Assembly (NCBI GenBank): GCA_015223225.1
Contig: JADFCQ010000001.1
Location: 310,001 to 374,000, forward strand
Source: Acetobacteraceae bacterium H6797
GTDB taxonomy: Bacteria > Pseudomonadota > Alphaproteobacteria > Acetobacterales > Acetobacteraceae
Reading direction: 5' to 3'
DNA length: 64,000 nucleotides
The notes below the pieces were generated by a model that made no database searches, was not told where the DNA came from, and saw only the letters and a program-made list of their open reading frames with translations. Both the position numbers and the translations under genes were made by a program. Numbering within the stretch: the stretch's first letter is position 1; the number at the start of each line of letters is the position of its first letter. Shown one piece after another: positions 56,326-64,000 of this stretch.

Positions 56326-58122
56326 TCAGACCAGCACCTTGCCCTCATCCGTCACCCCGGCGACGCCCCCCTCCTGGCCCGGCGCGAGGATCATCTCGTT
56401 ATGCGCGGCCCCCGAGGGGATCATGGGGAAGCAGTTTTCCTTCTCGTCGACGGCAACGTCGACGACGACCGGGCGGTCGATGGCGATCATCTCGCGGATG
56501 CCGCGGTCGAGATCGTCGGCCGTCTCGATCCGCATGCCCACGCCATGGAAGGCCTCGGCCAGCTTCACGAAATCGGGCAGCGCCTCGCTGTAGCTCTCGG
56601 AATAGCGGCTGCCATGCAGCAGCTCCTGCCACTGCCGCACCATGCCCATGTAGCGGTTGTTCAGGATGAAGATCTTCACCGGCAGGCGATACTGGCAGAT
56701 CGTGCCCAGCTCCTGGATGTTCATCAGGGTGCTGGCCTCGCCGGCGATGTCGATCACCAGCGCATCCTTATGAGCGATCTGCACGCCCACCGCGGCCGGC
56801 AGGCCGTAGCCCATGGTGCCGAGGCCGCCCGAGGTCATCCAGCGGTTCGGCTTGTCGAAGCCGAAATACTGCGCGGCCCACATCTGGTGCTGGCCCACTT
56901 CCGTGGTGACGAAGGTGTCGCGGCCCGTCTCGCGCGTCAGTTCGAAGAGGCGCTTCACCGCGTGCTGCGGCTTGATGATCTTGCCTTCCTGCTTGTAGGC
57001 CAAGCAGTTGCGGGCGCGCCATTCCTCGATCTGCTTCCACCAATCGGCCAGCGCCGCGGTGTCGGGCTTGGCGGCGTCGTCCTTCCAGCACTCGATCAGC
57101 GCGCGCAGCGTCGCCAGCGCATCGCCCACGATCGCGACGTCCACCTTGACGTTCTTGTTGATCGAGGAAGGATCGATATCGGCGTGGATCTTCTTCGAGT
57201 TCGGCGCGAAGGCGTTCAGGCGGCCCGTCACGCGGTCATCGAAACGCGCGCCGATATTCAGCATCACGTCGCAGCCATGCATGGCGAGATTCGCCTCGAC
57301 CGTGCCGTGCATGCCGAGCATGCCGAGGAACTGCTTGTCGCTCGCGGGGAAGGCGCCCAGGCCCATCAGCGTATTGGTGATGGGGAAGCCCGTCATATGC
57401 ACGAAATCGGCGAGCAGCTTCGCGGCCTCGGGGCCGGCATTGATCACGCCGCCGCCGGTATAGAGGATCGGCTTCTTCGCGGCCTTGAGCATCGCGATGG
57501 TCTGGCGGATCGCCGCCGCATCCGGCTCGGTGCGCGGGCGGTAGGAGCGATGGGCCTCGCTCGGCGCGTCGGTATAGGGCGCCTTGCCGATCAGGATGTC
57601 CTTCGGCAGGTCGATCACCACCGGGCCGGGGCGGCCGGAGCGCGCCACATAGAAGGCCTCATGCACCGTGCGGGCCAGGTCGCCGGGCTTCTTCACCAGG
57701 TAATTATGCTTGGTCGCCGGGCGGGTGATGCCCGTCGTGTCGGCTTCCTGGAAGGCGTCGTTGCCGATCAGATGCGTCGGCACCTGGCCGGTCAGGCAGA
57801 CGATGGGGATGCTGTCCATCAGCGCATCCACCAGTCCCGTCACGGCATTGGTGGCACCCGGGCCGGAGGTGACGAGCACGCAGCCCACCTTGCCGGTGGA
57901 GCGGGCATAGCCCTCGGCCGCATGCACCGCCGCCTGCTCGTGGCGCACGAGAATGTGGCGGATGTGGTTCTGCTGGAACAGCGCATCATAGATCGGAAGA
58001 ACCGCGCCACCCGGATAGCCGAAGATAACCTCTACGCCCTGCTCCTTCAGCGCGCGGAGAACAACTTCCGCGCCCGTCAGAGACAGGGTGGCGGCGTTGG
58101 CGGCGGAAGTGGTGGCGGACAT
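56326..58122 (-). CDS. ilvB: Acetolactate synthase large (catalytic) subunit
   Basis: ThDP-dependent synthase condensing two pyruvates, or pyruvate with 2-ketobutyrate. The 598 residues from MSATTSAAN have the active-site Glu in LVRHEQAAVHAAEGYARS, central FAD-type domain, and ThDP motif IDIAGEASTLMNIQELGTICQY...LNNRYMGMVRQWQELLHG. AGAGGAAAG precedes the ATG. I see no attenuator or leader peptide upstream; miaA is 83 bases before it on the same strand. Confidence 0.97.
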   Translation of the reverse strand: MSATTSAANAATLSLTGAEVVLRALKEQGVEVIFGYPGGAVLPIYDALFQQNHIRHILVRHEQAAVHAAEGYARSTGKVGCVLVTSGPGATNAVTGLVDALMDSIPIVCLTGQVPTHLIGNDAFQEADTTGITRPATKHNYLVKKPGDLARTVHEAFYVARSGRPGPVVIDLPKDILIGKAPYTDAPSEAHRSYRPRTEPDAAAIRQTIAMLKAAKKPILYTGGGVINAGPEAAKLLADFVHMTGFPITNTLMGLGAFPASDKQFLGMLGMHGTVEANLAMHGCDVMLNIGARFDDRVTGRLNAFAPNSKKIHADIDPSSINKNVKVDVAIVGDALATLRALIECWKDDAAKPDTAALADWWKQIEEWRARNCLAYKQEGKIIKPQHAVKRLFELTRETGRDTFVTTEVGQHQMWAAQYFGFDKPNRWMTSGGLGTMGYGLPAAVGVQIAHKDALVIDIAGEASTLMNIQELGTICQYRLPVKIFILNNRYMGMVRQWQELLHGSRYSESYSEALPDFVKLAEAFHGVGMRIETADDLDRGIREMIAIDRPVVVDVAVDEKENCFPMIPSGAAHNEMILAPGQEGGVAGVTDEGKVLV

Positions 58123-58205
58123 GTTTCTTCGGCTTTCCTCTTGGGAAGGTTGCGCCGGCGGATGCAATTCGAGTTTCGGCCGGCAGGCGACACTTAGCCG
58201 CCCCC

Positions 58206-59180
58206 TTACCGCCCGTCAACGCCTTCGCAAACAAATGCGAAAATTCTTTCCCTTTCGCTTTCTGAAAATTGCGCTTCTCCCGCGATGCGCGCATGGATCG
58301 TATGCAGGCGCGTGGGGTCCACCAAGGGCTGGTGTCGGAACCAAGTGGCCTGCCGCTTGGTATATTGCCCGATGGCGAGGCAGGCCTTCTCCCCCGCCCT
58401 TTCCAGCGTGATACGGCCGGCGAGATAGGCGCCGATCTCCGGCACGCCATGGGCGCGCATGGCCGGCAGCGCCGGGTCCAGCCCCAGTTCGAGCAGCGCC
58501 CGCACCTCCTCGACCGCGCCCGCCGCTAGCATGGCAGCCCAGCGCCGGCGGATGGCCTCGCGGAGCTGGTCGCGCGGCGGATCGAGATGCAGCGCGCGGA
58601 AATGCCAGGGCGCGGGCCCCGTCCCCTCCCCCGACGCATTCCAGGCGGCCATGCCTTTGCCGGTGCCGCGCCACACCTCCCAGGCGCGGGCGAGGCGCTG
58701 GGAATCGCTCGGCCGCAGCTTGGCGGCGCTCTCCGGATCGACCTCGGCCAGCCGCGCATGGAGCCGCTCCGGCCCCAATTCGGCCAAGAGCCCCCGCGCC
58801 TCGGCCCTTGCCTCCTCCGGAATGGGCGGAATCTCGACCAGGCCCTGCGTCAGCGCGCGGAAATAGAGCCCCGTGCCGCCGCAGAGGATGGGCAGCTTCC
58901 CCGCCGCACGCGCCGCCGCCATCTCGGCCAGCGCCGCCTCCCGCCACCAGGCGACGGAGGCCGCCTCGGCCGAGGGGCGCACGCCGTAGAGGCGATGGGG
59001 CTGCATCGCCTCCTCCTCCACCGTCGGCCGCGCGGTGATCACCCGCAGCTCGCGATAGACCTGCATGCTGTCGGCATTGATCACCACCCCGCCGAAGCGC
59101 GCGGCCAGCATCAGCGCCAGCGCGGACTTGCCGCTCGCCGTCGGCCCCGGCACCAGCAGGGCGAAAGGCATCGCCGTCAT
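58206..59180 (-). CDS. miaA: tRNA dimethylallyltransferase
   Basis: Adds the isoprenyl group to A37 of tRNAs reading UNN codons. The 324 residues include the P-loop LLVPGPTASGKSALAL, INADSMQVYRELRVITARPT, GGTGLYFRALTQGL and the C-terminal GQYTKRQATWFRHQ. The ATG at 59180 (MTAMPFALL) has GGGGA 8 bases upstream and is preferred over the TTG at 59195. It is divergent from serB. Confidence 0.97.
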   Translation of the reverse strand: MTAMPFALLVPGPTASGKSALALMLAARFGGVVINADSMQVYRELRVITARPTVEEEAMQPHRLYGVRPSAEAASVAWWREAALAEMAAARAAGKLPILCGGTGLYFRALTQGLVEIPPIPEEARAEARGLLAELGPERLHARLAEVDPESAAKLRPSDSQRLARAWEVWRGTGKGMAAWNASGEGTGPAPWHFRALHLDPPRDQLREAIRRRWAAMLAAGAVEEVRALLELGLDPALPAMRAHGVPEIGAYLAGRITLERAGEKACLAIGQYTKRQATWFRHQPLVDPTRLHTIHARIAGEAQFSESERERIFAFVCEGVDGR

Positions 59181-59240
59181 GCCAGTTGTCCCCAATCAGC
59201 CAATTGATCCGTCCTTCGCCCGAAGGCATGGTCCGCCGCG

Positions 59241-60134
59241 ATGCAAGACCATGTCCTCACCCTGATCGCGCCCGCCGGCACGCTGCAAGCGGCCATCCCT
59301 GCCCGTGTTCGCGCGGCTCTGCAATCGCTCGGCGCCGAGCTGGGGGCCACCGACTGGCTCTCGCCGGAGGAAGCGGCCGATATCCCCTTCGCGGGCCTTG
59401 CCCCGGAGCAGGCCGATGCCGCCGCGCGCCAGGCGCTGGAAGGGGCCGCGGTGGACGTGATCGCCCAGCCCGCCGAGGGCCGGCGCAAGCAGATCCTCCT
59501 CGCCGACATGGACAGCACCATCGTCACCAGCGAGACGCTCGACGAGATCGCGGCCTATGCCGGGCTGAAGAACGTCATCGCCGAGATCACGAAGCGCAGC
59601 ATGAATGGCGAGATCGACTTCTCGACCGCCCTTCGCGAGCGCGTGGCGATGATCAAGGGCCTGGACACCTCGGCGCTCGAGGCAGTGTGGAAGGAAACGC
59701 ATCTGACCGAGGGCGCCGAGAGCTTGGTGCGCACCATGGTGGCAAATGGCGCCACCTGCGCGCTGGTCTCGGGCGGCTTCACCTGGTTCACGAGCCGCGT
59801 GGCCGAGAAGGTCGGCTTCCAGCGGCACCATGCCAATACGCTGCTCGAAGAGAACGGCAAGCTGACCGGCAAGGTGGGCGAGCCCATCCTCGACCGCGAA
59901 GCCAAGCTCGCGACGCTCAAGGCCATCGCTGCCGAACTCTCCCTGCCGCTCTCGGCCACGGCGGCCGTGGGCGATGGCGCGAATGACCTCGCGATGATCG
60001 GCGCGGCAGGCCTCGGCGTTGCCTTCCATGCCAAGCCGATCGTCGCGGCCTCGGCCCGGGCGAAGGTGGATCATTGCGGCCTAGCCGCCCTGCTCTTCGC
60101 CCAGGGCTACAAGCGGAGCGAATTCGCGGCCTGA
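59241..60134 (+). CDS. serB: Phosphoserine phosphatase
   Basis: Last step of serine synthesis; HAD superfamily. The 297 residues have an N-terminal ACT-like part, nucleophile Asp89 and acid/base Asp91 in LLADMDSTIVTSE, LVSGGFTWFTSRVAEKVGF, and GDGANDLAMIGAAGLGVAFHAK. It is divergent from miaA by 60 bp. Confidence 0.96.
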   Translation: MQDHVLTLIAPAGTLQAAIPARVRAALQSLGAELGATDWLSPEEAADIPFAGLAPEQADAAARQALEGAAVDVIAQPAEGRRKQILLADMDSTIVTSETLDEIAAYAGLKNVIAEITKRSMNGEIDFSTALRERVAMIKGLDTSALEAVWKETHLTEGAESLVRTMVANGATCALVSGGFTWFTSRVAEKVGFQRHHANTLLEENGKLTGKVGEPILDREAKLATLKAIAAELSLPLSATAAVGDGANDLAMIGAAGLGVAFHAKPIVAASARAKVDHCGLAALLFAQGYKRSEFAA

Positions 60135-60242
60135 GGGCTTTTCATTCTCGTTTCGACACGATATAGCTGATGCCGAGGGGCCCGTATCGAGGCCTCGGGA
60201 GGAAACGCCCCAGCATCAAGACGTGCCAAAAGAGGGCACTCG

Positions 60243-60277
60243 ATCCGGCCGTCCGTCCGTGGCGGCCGGATTTTTTT
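60243..60277 (+). terminator. Rho-independent terminator 108 bases downstream of serB
   Basis: ATCCGGCCG and CGGCCGGAT form a 9-bp stem with an 11-nt loop, followed by seven T. It may end serB mRNA with a long 3' region or a separate small RNA between 60170 and 60277, which also contains GTGCC/GGCAC and CGAGGCCTCG palindromes. Confidence 0.85.
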
Positions 60278-60289
60278 GCGTGTCGCCCG

Positions 60290-61306
60290 CTAGGCGGAGA
60301 CGGCCCGCAGGAAATCCTGCCAATGCGCCAGCACCGGGCCGGGGGCATAGGCCATCTGGTAGGTCTGCCGCCCCGAGCGGGCGATGGCGGCGGCGGCCTC
60401 GCGTTCATCCAACAGCCGCTGAATGGCCTGCGCCATGGGCTCGGCGGCTTCGAGCGGCACGAGCAGCCCGTTCTTCCCGTCGCGGATCAGTTCCACCGGC
60501 CCGGCGGCGGCGGCGGCCACCACCGGGCGCTCCGCCGAGAAGGCCTCCAGCACGATATTGCCCAGCGGCTCATGCCGCGAGGAGCAGACGAAGATGTCGC
60601 AGGCCGCGAGCAGCGCACCCGCATCGCGCCGCCAGCCGAGGAAGGCGACGCGCTCGCTCACCCCGAGTTCGGCGGCCAGCCTGGTCAGCGCCTGGCGCTC
60701 CGGCCCCTCCCCGGCCAGGCTCAGATGCACCCCGGGCAGCAGCGCCAGGGCGCGGAGCAGCACGTCGAAGCCCTTGTTGGGATGCAGCCGGCCCATGGCG
60801 AGCAGGCGCGGCATGCCGGGCGGCGCGGGCAGGTCGGCCGGCGCTTCGCCCTTCAGGTCGGCCGAGAAATTCGGCACGTAATGCACCCGATCGGCGGGCC
60901 AGCCCTGTTCGGCGATCCAGCGCGCGAGGTCCCGCGTATTGCCGACCAGATAGTCGCAGTGGCGGTAGTATTTCAGGTCGTAATAGCCGCCCAGCCGGCC
61001 GACGAGCGTGTAGCTCCCGCGCGGGGTGAAGCGCGCGGCGCGGTTCATCCAGGCGACGACCACCTGCGGCTCGAAGCGGCGAAGGGCCGCACGCAGCCGG
61101 GGGCCGGTCGTGAAATCGAAGATGCCGCCGAAGGAAAGCTCCACGGGCTCGAGCCCGCCCGCCCGAAGGCGCGCCGCCCGCCCGGCATCACGACGGATGA
61201 CGGGGAGCACGTTCTCCCCCTCGGCCTTCTGCGCGACCGTCAGCCTCTCGTAGAACCCCTCGGCGCCGCCATTCACGGCCCCCGCCATCACATGCGCGAT
61301 GTTCAT
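60290..61306 (-). CDS. Glycosyltransferase family 4
   Basis: 338 residues with a two-lobed GT-B fold: N-terminal MNIAHVMAGAVNGGAEGFYERL (GGAE acceptor-loop), and C-terminal LLAMGRLHPNKGFDVLLRAL and SSRHEPLGNIVLEAFSAERPVVA, the EPLG...E donor motif of retaining GT4 enzymes. It probably adds a sugar to LPS core or a surface polysaccharide. There is no usual ribosome binding site; GAGGG, 9 bases before the ATG, is contributed by the flanking repeat copy. It converges on serB. Confidence 0.88.
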   Translation of the reverse strand: MNIAHVMAGAVNGGAEGFYERLTVAQKAEGENVLPVIRRDAGRAARLRAGGLEPVELSFGGIFDFTTGPRLRAALRRFEPQVVVAWMNRAARFTPRGSYTLVGRLGGYYDLKYYRHCDYLVGNTRDLARWIAEQGWPADRVHYVPNFSADLKGEAPADLPAPPGMPRLLAMGRLHPNKGFDVLLRALALLPGVHLSLAGEGPERQALTRLAAELGVSERVAFLGWRRDAGALLAACDIFVCSSRHEPLGNIVLEAFSAERPVVAAAAAGPVELIRDGKNGLLVPLEAAEPMAQAIQRLLDEREAAAAIARSGRQTYQMAYAPGPVLAHWQDFLRAVSA

Positions 61307-61313
61307 TTTTTTA

Positions 61314-61411
61314 TGCCCTCAAGCGCCGGGCGCGCGCTCCGCGCTTTTGGCTTTCGCCGGACTGCCGGCGGGGCGCAGAAGCGGCCTCGGCGCTGCGCGC
61401 CGCTGTTATCG
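61314..61411. repeat. Dispersed repeat, copy B
   Basis: 98 bases starting TGCCCTCAAGCGCCGGGCGC. Copy C follows directly and matches it closely except for an 11-base internal deletion. Lies between two minus-strand glycosyltransferase genes. Confidence 0.8.
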
Positions 61412-61499
61412 TGCCCTCAAACGCCGGGCGCGCGCATCCGCGCGCTTGGCTTTCGCCGGACTGCCGGCGGGCCTCGGCGCCGCGCGCCGTTGTTTGCCA
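61412..61499. repeat. Dispersed repeat, copy C (tandem with copy B)
   Basis: 88 bases starting TGCCCTCAAACGCCGGGCGC, same order of blocks as copy B (GGCTTTCGCCGGACTGCCGG; GGCCTCGGCGC; GCGCGCCG) without the 11-base GGGCGCAGAAG-type insert. Copy A is at 35170. Confidence 0.8.
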
Positions 61500-61518
61500 G
61501 CGCGTGGAGGCCGACATG

Positions 61519-62574
61519 CTAGGCGTCTTCCGCCAGGGCCAGGAAGCGCCCGGCGACGGCGCGCCAGTTCGGCTCGGAGCCGCGGCGGAGCGCGCCGTGA
61601 TGGGCGGTGTTCCAGGCATCGTCATCGCCCAGCAGCCGCAGGGCGGCGGTGGCGAAATCCTCGTCGCTCGCCGCCACATGGCCCGAGACGCCATGCGTGA
61701 CGCGCTCGGCCACCGAGCCACGGTCGGTCACCACGCAAGGCAGCCCCGCCGCCTGCGCTTCAGCGAGCGAGAGGCAGAAGGTCTCGTCCGGATCGCCGCG
61801 ATAGAGCATCACCCGCGCCTGGGAATAGGCCTCGGCCAGCCCGCTGCGCGGCAGCGGGTCATGCAGCACCACGCCATGCCGGGCCAGGCTCTTCGCCCGC
61901 GCCAGAATGGGCGCCGCCTGCACCGCGAGCCGGGCATCGCCGCCATAGGTCGCCGCGCCCGTGTAGAGATGCAGTTCCGCGCGCGGCAGCACCGGATGGA
62001 TGCGCCCCACCCAGAGCGAGAGCAGCCAATCCAGCCCGCGCAGCGGATTGGAGGCGAAGACGGCGACCGGCGCCGGCGGGGCACGCATGGCCGTCGGCCG
62101 GTCGAAGGGCGCCGAGACGGCGAGCGGGATGATCTCGCGCGGCCCCGTCAGCCATTCCGGCAGCCAGTTGGGCACGGTGGAGAGATGATATTCCCCGAAG
62201 GCCACCAGCGTCGGCCGGTGCCTGAGCAGCGGCACCAGATGGCGAAGCTCCGCGAGGTAATCCCCGCGATTATGCATCCAGAGCACCCGCCGCTTCGCAT
62301 CCGGCATGCGGGAGAAAAGCCCCGGCATACGCGCGGCGATGGCGACATCGACAGGCGTGAGCCCCGCCCCATCGGCCAGCGGGCGCCAGAGCATGCCTTC
62401 CTTGGTCTCGGCGATGGTATCGCCCGCCAGCAGCACCAGCTCATGCCCGGAGGCGGAAAGCGCCCCGGCGAGATGGGCGAATGCGGTCTCGACACCGCCC
62501 AGCGGGCCGGCCTCCGCGGCGCGCGGGCCGATGCGGGGGCCATCCGTGGCGAGCGCGATCCGCAGGGGCTTCAT
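61519..62574 (-). CDS. Glycosyltransferase (GT4-like)
   Basis: 351 residues: IALATDGPRIG...GGVETAFAHLAGALSASGHELVLLAGD at the N-terminus, FGEYHLSTVPNWLPEWL, then GDPDETFCLSLAEAQAAGLPCVVTDRGSVAE with the C-terminal donor-binding Glu motif (DETFCLSLAEA). A GT-B enzyme acting on surface glycans, acceptor unknown. Its ATG overlaps the GT9 gene's stop (ATGA), so it is translated with that gene. Confidence 0.85.
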   Translation of the reverse strand: MKPLRIALATDGPRIGPRAAEAGPLGGVETAFAHLAGALSASGHELVLLAGDTIAETKEGMLWRPLADGAGLTPVDVAIAARMPGLFSRMPDAKRRVLWMHNRGDYLAELRHLVPLLRHRPTLVAFGEYHLSTVPNWLPEWLTGPREIIPLAVSAPFDRPTAMRAPPAPVAVFASNPLRGLDWLLSLWVGRIHPVLPRAELHLYTGAATYGGDARLAVQAAPILARAKSLARHGVVLHDPLPRSGLAEAYSQARVMLYRGDPDETFCLSLAEAQAAGLPCVVTDRGSVAERVTHGVSGHVAASDEDFATAALRLLGDDDAWNTAHHGALRRGSEPNWRAVAGRFLALAEDA

Positions 62575-63503
62575 TCGCTCGGCACCACGGGCTCGAAGTC
62601 CCCCGCCAGGAGCCGCTTCGCGCCTTCCAGCGCGCGCTCGACCGGCAGGGCCTCGATCGGCGCCTCGCCCGGCGGGCCGTCGGCGAAAATCACCGTGGAG
62701 CGCGCGCCCACCGGCGCATATTCCGAGGCGAGCGTCGGCCCGAACAGCGCCAGGGTCGGCGAGCCCGTCGCGGCCGAGAGATGGGTGAGGCCGGAATCAT
62801 TGCCGACGAAGAGATCGGCCTGGGCCAGCAGCGCCGTCACGGCCGGAATGTCGAGCTTGCCCACGAGGTCTATCGCCTCGGGCAGGCCCTCGAGCGCGCC
62901 CTTGGCCATGGCCGCCTCCTTGGCGCCCGGCCCGCCCAGCAGCGCGATGCGCGCGCCCGGCAGCGGCCCGTCCGGCGCCGCGATGGCGCGCGCGAGGGCG
63001 GCGAAATTGGCGCCCGACCAGACCTTGAAGGGCTGGCTCGCCGTGACGCCGAGCACCAGCAGCGGCCCCTCGCCCTGGATATAGGGCGCGACCTTCGCCG
63101 CATCCTCCGGCCTGTACCAGGCGACAGGGCGCGGCGCGGGCTTCACGCCCAGCGTCTCGGCGATATGCAGCAGCCGGTGCCCCGAACGGCGCCCGCCATG
63201 CTTCACCGCGCGCCGCCGGGCCGGCAGGAAATAGGAGATGGCCGAGCCGCGCAGATCGATCACCAGATCCCACCAGGTGAAGGCCACCTGGCGCCACAGC
63301 TCGAACCAATGCTGCAGATAGGGCTTCTTGTGCAGCACGATGAGCCGCTCGACATGCGGCATGCGCGCGTAGATGCCTTCGGCCAGCCGCCCGCAGGCCA
63401 CGGTGATCCGCGCTTCGGGGTAGGTCCGCAGGAGGTGGTCGGCGAGGCCTGTCGAAAGCACGGCGTCACCGATACGGGAGGAGGTGATGAAGAGGATGCG
63501 CAC
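62571..63503 (-). CDS. Glycosyltransferase family 9 (heptosyltransferase-like)
   Basis: 310 residues of the GT9 type: MRILFITSSRIGDAVLSTGL, VIDLRGSAISYFLPAR, and the C-terminal ADLFVGNDSGLTHLSAATGSPTLALFGPT, the nucleotide-sugar site of LPS heptosyltransferases. It likely adds heptose or a related sugar to LPS inner core. It starts at GTG and heads a three-gene run of glycosyltransferases on the minus strand; it is divergent from the ygfZ-like gene. Confidence 0.9.
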   Translation of the reverse strand: MRILFITSSRIGDAVLSTGLADHLLRTYPEARITVACGRLAEGIYARMPHVERLIVLHKKPYLQHWFELWRQVAFTWWDLVIDLRGSAISYFLPARRRAVKHGGRRSGHRLLHIAETLGVKPAPRPVAWYRPEDAAKVAPYIQGEGPLLVLGVTASQPFKVWSGANFAALARAIAAPDGPLPGARIALLGGPGAKEAAMAKGALEGLPEAIDLVGKLDIPAVTALLAQADLFVGNDSGLTHLSAATGSPTLALFGPTLASEYAPVGARSTVIFADGPPGEAPIEALPVERALEGAKRLLAGDFEPVVPSE

Positions 63504-63594
63504 GATGCGGCTGCTCTAGCATATCGCGCCGCCCGCGCCTCCCCCCTGTCTCTGGTAACCCGCGATGCGTCCGCCGCTTGCGCCGCGCGGGCGG

Positions 63595-64000
63595 ATGACC
63601 CACATCAAGCCCATGCCGATCGCCATCCTGCCCGATCGCGGCATCGTCGAGATTTCCGGCGAGGACCGCTTCACCTTCCTTCAAGGCCTGGTCTCGCAGG
63701 ACGTGACCCAGGCGCGCCCGGATCATCTCGTCTGGGCCGCGCTGCTGACGCCGCAGGGCAAATGGCTGGCGGATTTCTTCATCCACGCTCGCCCCGCGCA
63801 TGGCGTGCTGCTGCTGGAGACCGAGGCCGGTGCGGCGCCGCTGCTGGTGAAGACGCTCTCGCGCTTCCGGCTGCGCGCCAAGGTGGCGCTCAAGGACGTC
63901 TCGGCCGAATGGACGGTGCTCGTGGGTTGGAAGACCCCGGCGCCGCTCGATGCCGCCCCCGATCCGCGCCTGCCGGAGGCCGGGTGGCGCGCCATCCTGC
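63595..64000 (+). CDS. ygfZ: YgfZ/GcvT-like folate-binding protein (3' part outside window)
   Basis: 135 residues visible: AILPDRGIVEISGEDRFTFLQGLVSQDV, LTPQGKWLADFFIH and LVKTLSRFRLRAKVALKDVS, the N-terminal part of YgfZ/IBA57, a tetrahydrofolate-binding protein that helps build or repair certain Fe-S enzymes. The signature KGCYxGQE lies beyond the window. ATG at 63595 is used; the in-frame ATG at 63613 (MPIAILPDRG) is also possible, and both lack a strong ribosome binding site. Confidence 0.88.
   Translation, partial: MTHIKPMPIAILPDRGIVEISGEDRFTFLQGLVSQDVTQARPDHLVWAALLTPQGKWLADFFIHARPAHGVLLLETEAGAAPLLVKTLSRFRLRAKVALKDVSAEWTVLVGWKTPAPLDAAPDPRLPEAGWRAIL

Noticed and set aside
61314-61499. 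Remnant of a transposon between the glycosyltransferase genes
   Set aside because: No inverted ends or target duplication; the two blocks are direct repeats of an intergenic family.

Overview
The window is G+C-rich, densely packed chromosomal DNA from an alphaproteobacterium, most likely of the Rhodospirillales/Acetobacteraceae type. That placement is inferred from the lineage-typical families UPF0262, DUF3035, DUF983 and IalB-like, from a GAAC-N7-GAAC LexA site (the alphaproteobacterial form) in front of uvrA, and from an EIIA-HPr-EI fusion. I see no prophage, conjugative module or CRISPR array. The only mobile-looking item is one small MITE, and a few short repeats sit between genes.

Layout. 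1-5.2 kb: edge-truncated PTS fusion protein, ssb, and divergent uvrA with a promoter/LexA site and a TTG start set by a strong Shine-Dalgarno sequence. 5.2-7.5 kb: 2-hydroxyacid dehydrogenase, flavin reductase and cobalamin adenosyltransferase. 7.5-11.6 kb (minus strand): an operon of an IalB-like exported protein, a hydrogenase/complex I-like large subunit, its NuoB-like partner and a luciferase-family oxidoreductase. 11.6-14.8 kb: aldo/keto reductase, yccF (with a MITE in its stop codon), a VOC protein and mtnA. 15-19.7 kb: ileS-lspA-DUF3035 lipoprotein, then metW. 19.7-31.2 kb: UPF0262/DUF983 pair, racemase and MFS pair, ligA, exported metallophosphatase, gor, SDR with divergent AraC regulator, gabD. 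31.3-37.6 kb: small membrane protein, glmU-glmS, and a btuB-type receptor behind a cobalamin riboswitch. 37.6-40 kb: ExoD-like protein and a histone H1-like KAP-repeat protein. 40-46 kb: prpD-GNAT-prpC facing a LysR regulator across a perfect palindrome, a thioesterase and an M20 hydrolase. 46-51.1 kb: iscR, two cysteine desulfurases, ferredoxin, tenA, mnmA and tRNA-Met, all on the minus strand. 51.5-54.6 kb: alpha/beta hydrolase, MFS efflux protein and a zinc metallopeptidase. 54.7-60.1 kb: ilvB-ilvN-ilvC, miaA and serB. 60.3-64 kb: three glycosyltransferases and the start of a ygfZ-like gene.

How the parts work together. Several sets are functional units: SOS repair (ssb/uvrA), B12 uptake and use (riboswitch-btuB, adenosyltransferase), UDP-GlcNAc synthesis (glmU/glmS), propionate catabolism (prpC/prpD plus regulator), sulfur mobilisation to Fe-S clusters and tRNA thiolation (iscR to mnmA), and branched-chain amino acid synthesis (ilvBNC). 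The least explained locus is the hydrogenase-like arm at 8.9-11.6 kb. Its large subunit has Ser in place of three of the four Cys that bind nickel-iron in hydrogenases, and no membrane partner is encoded nearby. It is the best candidate here for an uncharacterised system. All function calls come from reading sequence and motifs by eye; no database search was possible.
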